10,944 nucleotides of DNA. Source: Barnesiella sp. (GTDB lineage Bacteria; Bacteroidota; Bacteroidia; Bacteroidales; Muribaculaceae). The notes below the pieces were generated by a model. It was given only the letters and a program-made list of their open reading frames with translations, was not told the DNA's origin and did not search any database. The stretch spans positions 8,414 to 19,357 of the forward strand of contig JAAVEX010000080.1 of NCBI GenBank assembly GCA_014801065.1, read 5' to 3'. Below, in pieces: positions 7,432 to 10,944 of this stretch (positions within the stretch are counted from its first letter, which is position 1; every line of letters begins with the position of its first letter). The position numbers and the translations under genes are program-made.

Positions 7432-9371
7432 ATTCCATGTTTCATGATAAATTCTCCCGGGGCAAAATTGATCATAAACAGTTCGTTATTAATCCAGCCT
7501 CCGTCAGGAACTCGCACAAAGTTATATCCGTTCTGCAAGCCATCATAGGCCGGAGTGAACTTAGTGAAATCGCCACCATTAGCCGACAATGCTTTTAAAA
7601 GGAACATGCCTGTATCGAAGCCCAAAGTGCCCGATTTGGGAGCTTTGTCAACGATTCTCGTGCCATACCATTTTTCAAATTTATTCTGAAGAATCTCCTC
7701 GTCATCGTTCTTCTCCACGGAAAAGAAACGTGAGAAAATCAAAGTATTAACATTATGGAGTTTCCTCAGATTCTCACCGCGGATCTTTAGCCATTCGGGA
7801 TAGCCCCAGAGGGTAGCGCCGGCCACTTGTTCGGTATGAGAGTCGCGGAACGAGTTGATGGCATCAATAAATGTCTGAAGTTCAGCCACATTAGATGTAT
7901 TCGGAATAAAGGCATAGCTATTACCCTCGGGCAGCTTGTTGAGCGTGATTTCAGACAGCTTGTCAACATACTCTATCTCATGGTATTTCGACCCATTCTC
8001 TTTCAGTTTTTCTTTAAACTGAACCACATATTCAGATTTATCTTCTTTTCCATCTTTACGCTTGATGAACACAGGCACGACATCTGAATATCTGCTCAGA
8101 TAATAATTGATAGCTTTTTCATACATATCTTCGTGAGATATGTTGCCGTTCATCATATACGGATTTGTCTTATATGACTGATCCTTTATGCCGAAAAGGT
8201 TGAGAAGGTACACCTTATTGTCCTTGGCAAAACGACTGAACAGTTCAAGCTGACCCACAGCATTAGGGGCCACAATCACATTTGCATTTCTCAATGCCGG
8301 ACGTTTAAGAAGAGCCTTGACTTCTGATTCGGTTCCGGGATTGTCAAGAATGGTTACGCGGACCGGCGATCCTTCGGAACGCAGACTGTCGACGGCGAGC
8401 ATAAACCCGCGGATAAATTCAACGGCCTGACTTCCACGACTGTCACCGGATGAAAACGGCATTACCACCGCTATAGTCATAGTGTCGGCAGAAGCAACGA
8501 CTGCAACCGGACCCGGTTCAGTCATACCGTAGCCACCATTGATTTCGTCGCAACCCTGGGGAATCTCAATAACCATTCCTGCCTTCAGAATATCAATCGA
8601 AGGATTAGCTCCCTTCAATTGCTCGACGCTCAATCCGTGGGAATGAGCGATACCATAGAAGGTGTCGCCTTCCTTCACCTCATAGCGGTTTCCGTCAGTG
8701 GGCTTGACGATTGAGATTATCGACTCAGCGCTGGAGTGGTTACTCGGATCTTTTGGGATCACGATTTCCTGTCCGGCCTCATAGCTTTCAGGATTGACGG
8801 ATGGATTCGCTGCGAGCAGATCGCGCAGTGTCACGCCATGTCTCTGGGCTATACTGTAGAGGGTCTCTCCCGGAGCTATAGTGTATTTATCCCCACTGCC
8901 GGCAATGCCCTCAGTTTCTTTTGATGCAGATGATGGAGAATCCGTAGGTTTCGAACAGACAGTGACATACTGTCCGGCCTTCAACCCATCGCGGGCATTC
9001 GGATTAAGCTGATAGAACTCATCGGTGGTCATGCCAAACTTCCGGCTGATACCATAGCCGGTCTCGTCCTTTTGCACCATATATGTAGTAGTGGCATGGC
9101 GCGATGCGCCGGCACTCTCTACAGGAAACACCAGAGTCTGTCCGGCTTTAAGACCGTCAGCCACCGATGGATTTGATTCCAACATAGCCTCCTTGGTGAT
9201 GTTCAACCGCTTGCAAAGCGAATAAACCGTTTCCTTGGCCTGAACAGTGTAGTAGTAATATTGTTTTCCATTTATCGTTTTGACCGGCAGATCAGTGATT
9301 GAAGCTGTCAGCGATAACGATACGGCCGCAAAAGCAAGAATTGTTGCAACCTTTCTAAAGAAATGCCTCAT
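7428..9371 (-). CDS. LysM repeat protein with periplasmic-binding-protein-like domain
   Basis: 647 residues. An N-terminal signal peptide (about 1-24, basic then hydrophobic, no lipobox cysteine) directs it to the periplasm. Four LysM repeats follow at about 40-83, 97-139, 163-206 and 229-271, each with a YxVxxGETxYSIA-like start, an N-P turn and a closing LKAGQxxxIP; these bind peptidoglycan glycan strands. A linker (272-295) leads to a type I periplasmic-binding-like domain (about 297-640), opening with TIAVVMPFSSG and a helix GFMLAVDSL, with NVIVAPNAVGQLELFS in the first lobe and GTLGFDTGMFLLKAL near the end. The domain resembles branched-chain amino-acid binding proteins, but no transporter genes are nearby, so a structural or sensory envelope role is more likely. 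Fixed to the cell wall and coupled to a barrel gene, it may link wall and outer membrane. Confidence 0.88.
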   Translation of the reverse strand: MRHFFRKVATILAFAAVSLSLTASITDLPVKTINGKQYYYYTVQAKETVYSLCKRLNITKEAMLESNPSVADGLKAGQTLVFPVESAGASRHATTTYMVQKDETGYGISRKFGMTTDEFYQLNPNARDGLKAGQYVTVCSKPTDSPSSASKETEGIAGSGDKYTIAPGETLYSIAQRHGVTLRDLLAANPSVNPESYEAGQEIVIPKDPSNHSSAESIISIVKPTDGNRYEVKEGDTFYGIAHSHGLSVEQLKGANPSIDILKAGMVIEIPQGCDEINGGYGMTEPGPVAVVASADTMTIAVVMPFSSGDSRGSQAVEFIRGFMLAVDSLRSEGSPVRVTILDNPGTESEVKALLKRPALRNANVIVAPNAVGQLELFSRFAKDNKVYLLNLFGIKDQSYKTNPYMMNGNISHEDMYEKAINYYLSRYSDVVPVFIKRKDGKEDKSEYVVQFKEKLKENGSKYHEIEYVDKLSEITLNKLPEGNSYAFIPNTSNVAELQTFIDAINSFRDSHTEQVAGATLWGYPEWLKIRGENLRKLHNVNTLIFSRFFSVEKNDDEEILQNKFEKWYGTRIVDKAPKSGTLGFDTGMFLLKALSANGGDFTKFTPAYDGLQNGYNFVRVPDGGWINNELFMINFAPGEFIMKHGI

Positions 9372-9390
9372 AATTAAATATTATATCTTG

Positions 9391-9422
9391 CAAAGATAGC
9401 TCCTTTACGCCAAATATGCAAG
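9391..9422 (-). promoter_or_regulatory. Bacteroidetes-type promoter of the LysM/barrel operon
   Basis: On the minus strand CTTG (9422-9419), 20 nt, then TATCTTTG (9398-9391). The box ends 19 nt before the ATG at 9371, giving a predicted leader of about 16 nt, rich in A and T. No competing promoter was seen between the two genes of the operon. Confidence 0.72.
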
Positions 9423-9490
9423 TTCAATTCTGTTCATCTCTGGTCCTATTAAGTCCATTTCACCATCCTTTGGCTCAACGCTTTCACCCG

Positions 9491-9527
9491 AAACAAAAAA
9501 GTCGCGTCCAGCGCGACTTTTTTGTTT
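9491..9527. terminator. Strong perfect 16-bp hairpin terminator, bidirectional
   Basis: AAACAAAAAAGTCGCG (9491-9506) pairs exactly with CGCGACTTTTTTGTTT (9512-9527) around a TCCAG loop. The core GTCGCG stem is flanked by A and T tracts on either side, so it can act as an intrinsic terminator in both directions. It lies 12 nt after the stop of the minus-strand gene at 9539-10150 and so isolates that gene from the LysM operon promoter further left. Confidence 0.88.
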
Positions 9528-9538
9528 ACTGTATGTCA

Positions 9539-10150
9539 TTAGTTGAGCGATTCCGGCGCTATGGCTGTAGGGTCGAAGGGAGTCATATGATAGCCAAGTT
9601 GATTGAGCTCCATTTCCATACCGGCGAGGTAGAGCTGATGCAGCGCAGCTATGTAACATCCGAGCGCAGCCTGAGTGCCCGATTCGACATGTTCATGACT
9701 GAGTCGGCTATAAACACGAGTGGCACAGCGACCCACAAGTTCCGACATTTTTTCGGCACGTTCGTCGTCAAGACCGAGTACCTTTTTCAATACCGTATCA
9801 TCGAAATTATCGTAGCCATCCCTGTCACGAATCTGCTGATAGAGATCCGGGGCTTTGGATGCTTTCTCCCAGTCGGTGTCCCAGAAAAAAGCCATGGCCA
9901 TACCCATAAACATCATCCATCCGAGCGACACAACGGGATATTCCTGAAACTCACGCGCACCATCGGGCAAATAAGCACGAACTATTTCAGGCCATTTTTC
10001 TTCAACATCCGGACATTCAGGGACCCGTTCGTCGATCATTTTTTCTCCGCGAAGATACATGGTCAAATCCTCTTTGACAGCCTGTTCAAATTTGTCAACC
10101 ATTTTTTTATCTTCACCTCCTATACTGTAGGGATTCACATTTTCTGCCAT
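9539..10150 (-). CDS. Conserved-looking hypothetical protein, helical
   Basis: 203 residues, not recognised. The sequence has normal coding composition and is closed by a strong terminator, so it is a real gene. It is acidic and mostly helical. A hydrophobic, methionine-rich segment at 73-89 (VVSLGWMMFMGMAMAFF) is flanked by E70 and D91-D93; it could be a buried helix or, less likely, one membrane span. A second apolar helix (160-180, rich in A, L, Y and M) sits near the C-terminus. No signal peptide. No catalytic motif stands out; the single-letter pattern EYPxVSLGWMM might be a family signature. The start ATG at 10150 is the first in frame and has no Shine-Dalgarno. A convincing promoter was not found; TAACATTG at 10226-10219 is one mismatch from the -7 consensus but has no -33. 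It is divergent from the AlkD-like gene. Confidence 0.78.
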   Translation of the reverse strand: MAENVNPYSIGGEDKKMVDKFEQAVKEDLTMYLRGEKMIDERVPECPDVEEKWPEIVRAYLPDGAREFQEYPVVSLGWMMFMGMAMAFFWDTDWEKASKAPDLYQQIRDRDGYDNFDDTVLKKVLGLDDERAEKMSELVGRCATRVYSRLSHEHVESGTQAALGCYIAALHQLYLAGMEMELNQLGYHMTPFDPTAIAPESLN

Positions 10151-10214
10151 ATCAATATTATTTTTTTAACTGTTAATGTAATTATTCGAGTGTATAATGA
10201 TAACACCTTTACCC

Positions 10215-10245
10215 TTTGCAATGTTAGCTAATTTTGTTAATTTTG
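10215..10245 (+). promoter_or_regulatory. Bacteroidetes-type promoter of the AlkD-like gene, with doubled -7 box
   Basis: TTTG (10215-10218), 19 nt, then TAATTTTG (10238-10245). A second identical TAATTTTG sits directly upstream at 10229-10236, so TAATTTTGT is repeated in tandem (10229-10246). Only the downstream copy has a properly spaced -33 box. The box ends 7 nt before the ATG at 10253, predicting a near-leaderless message if that start is used. Confidence 0.72.
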
Positions 10246-10252
10246 TGGTATC

Positions 10253-10798
10253 ATGACCGACTTCAACACCATGCAACTTATCAAACGCCGCTTTTTTGCA
10301 ATGCGAAACGGCGTTATCGCCGATACGCTTCGTCGAAACGGCTCGCCATTCAAAATCATATTCGGACTCAACCTCCCTCAGATCGACGATATAGCCCGTG
10401 ATCTTGGCAAAAACCATCAATTGGGAGAAACATTGTGGGCCAACTCCACCACTCGCGAAAGTATGATTCTGGCACCTATGCTCATGGATGTCAATTCTCT
10501 ATCTTTCGATGATATAGCAGCAATGACAGCCGAATCACCCGCCCCGGAAATCACCGACACCCTTGTCCACAAACTCCTGCGGCATCATCCGGATTCGCTA
10601 AACCTGGCCAAACATCTGGCCCGAGCGGATAAAGCAATGACACGCTACGCCGCCATGCGTATGCTCTGGCACCACGTCTACACAAGCCAAGCTCCCGAAG
10701 TAAAAGCACTTGCTGAAATCGAACTCGAAAAAAACGAACCACTCACAGCCGGACCCGCACGTCAGATCGTCAACGAGATCAATGAAATGAATCAGTGA
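10253..10798 (+). CDS. DNA alkylation repair (AlkD-like) HEAT-repeat protein
   Basis: 181 residues of helical repeats. The block GLNLPQIDDIARDLGKNHQL (38-57), then LWANSTTRESMILAPMLMD (61-79), matches the AlkD signature in which a helix pair precedes LW...R..R.LA. AlkD-type glycosylases remove alkylated purines such as N7- and N3-alkyl bases, using a HEAT-repeat cradle around DNA. The protein is shorter than the approximately 220-235 residues of studied AlkD enzymes, and I could not place all their catalytic tryptophan and aspartate residues, so enzymatic activity is uncertain. Start ATG at 10253; an in-frame ATG at 10271 would give a leader of about 20 nt. It is divergent from the hypothetical gene at 9539-10150, and its last 7 nt overlap the convergent transporter gene tail. 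Confidence 0.72.
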   Translation: MTDFNTMQLIKRRFFAMRNGVIADTLRRNGSPFKIIFGLNLPQIDDIARDLGKNHQLGETLWANSTTRESMILAPMLMDVNSLSFDDIAAMTAESPAPEITDTLVHKLLRHHPDSLNLAKHLARADKAMTRYAAMRMLWHHVYTSQAPEVKALAEIELEKNEPLTAGPARQIVNEINEMNQ

Positions 10799-10944
10799 CT
10801 CCGAAACCCTCGATTTCGTGAGAGTTTCTCGCTCAGAATCACACCAGCCATAATCAACGCACAGCCTATAAGTCCTATAATAGATACCGGTTCATGAAGA
10901 TACAACGCTGAAGCTATGAGAGTCACTATCGGGCTTACATATAA
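10792..10944 (-). CDS. C-terminal end of an EamA/DMT-family transporter, cut by the right edge
   Basis: Fifty codons and a TGA stop (10794-10792) are visible; the rest lies beyond the window. The segment reads YVSPIVTLIASALYLHEPVS, then IIGLIGCALIMAGVILSEKL, ending in a basic tail. The P-I-V-T...LHEP pattern followed by a G-x-x-L-I-x-x-G-V helix is characteristic of the last two membrane spans of EamA (drug/metabolite transporter) permeases, inner-membrane proteins with about ten spans. The substrate is unknown. Its tail overlaps the end of the AlkD-like gene by 7 nt. Confidence 0.75.
   Translation of the reverse strand, partial: LYVSPIVTLIASALYLHEPVSIIGLIGCALIMAGVILSEKLSRNRGFRSH

Noticed and set aside
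10153..10160. TAATATTG as a -7 box for the hypothetical gene at 9539-10150
   Set aside because: It has one mismatch to the consensus, leaves only 2 nt before the ATG and has no -33 match at the right distance.
9416..10231. Long plus-strand open frame opposite the hypothetical gene
   Set aside because: It is antisense to the better gene on the minus strand, runs through the strong terminator hairpin, and has a low-complexity, histidine- and phenylalanine-rich translation typical of a shadow frame.

Overview
The window looks like chromosomal DNA from a Bacteroidales bacterium, perhaps a gut lineage such as Muribaculaceae; the family is a guess from overall protein feel. The main evidence is promoter structure. 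Several genes follow the Bacteroidetes consensus (TTTG or a variant at -33, 19-20 nt, then TAnnTTTG at -7), and most start codons lack a strong Shine-Dalgarno sequence. Protein content fits too: a YbiT-like ABC-F protein with a degenerate second ATPase domain, a stand-alone HsdR-N nuclease-like protein next to the holA region, a LysM/periplasmic-binding fusion and a small outer-membrane barrel.

Layout. At the left edge a possible plus-strand gene tail (2-49) faces a minus-strand radical SAM gene (65-895). A compact divergent promoter region (896-1033) separates the latter from an ABC-F ATPase gene (1034-2659), followed after 7 nt by a Dabb-domain gene (2667-2966). The Dabb gene overlaps tail to tail with a minus-strand HsdR-N nuclease-like gene (2948-3427). 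A shared intergenic region with a 10-bp inverted repeat leads into a vWA-domain gene (3548-4213) and an unrecognised 359-residue protein gene (4295-5374), then holA for DNA polymerase III delta (5486-6529). After a 209-bp convergent gap comes a minus-strand envelope operon read right to left: a LysM plus periplasmic-binding protein gene (7428-9371), translationally coupled by ATGA to a beta-barrel gene (6739-7431). A strong 16-bp hairpin terminator (9491-9527) ends an unrecognised minus-strand gene (9539-10150). Divergent from it is an AlkD-like HEAT-repeat gene (10253-10798), which overlaps by 7 nt the tail of an EamA-type transporter gene cut by the right edge (10792-10944).

Working together. 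Most of the window is small housekeeping transcription units. Clear functional units are the ABC-F/Dabb pair and the LysM-binding-protein/barrel pair. The vWA gene and the unknown 359-residue protein gene form a possible accessory cassette between the nuclease-like gene and holA. I saw no mobile element, CRISPR array, tRNA or rRNA. The most distinctive signals are three promoters whose -7 box ends only 6-7 nt before the start codon, predicting nearly leaderless mRNAs, and two inverted repeats placed inside or against promoter elements.
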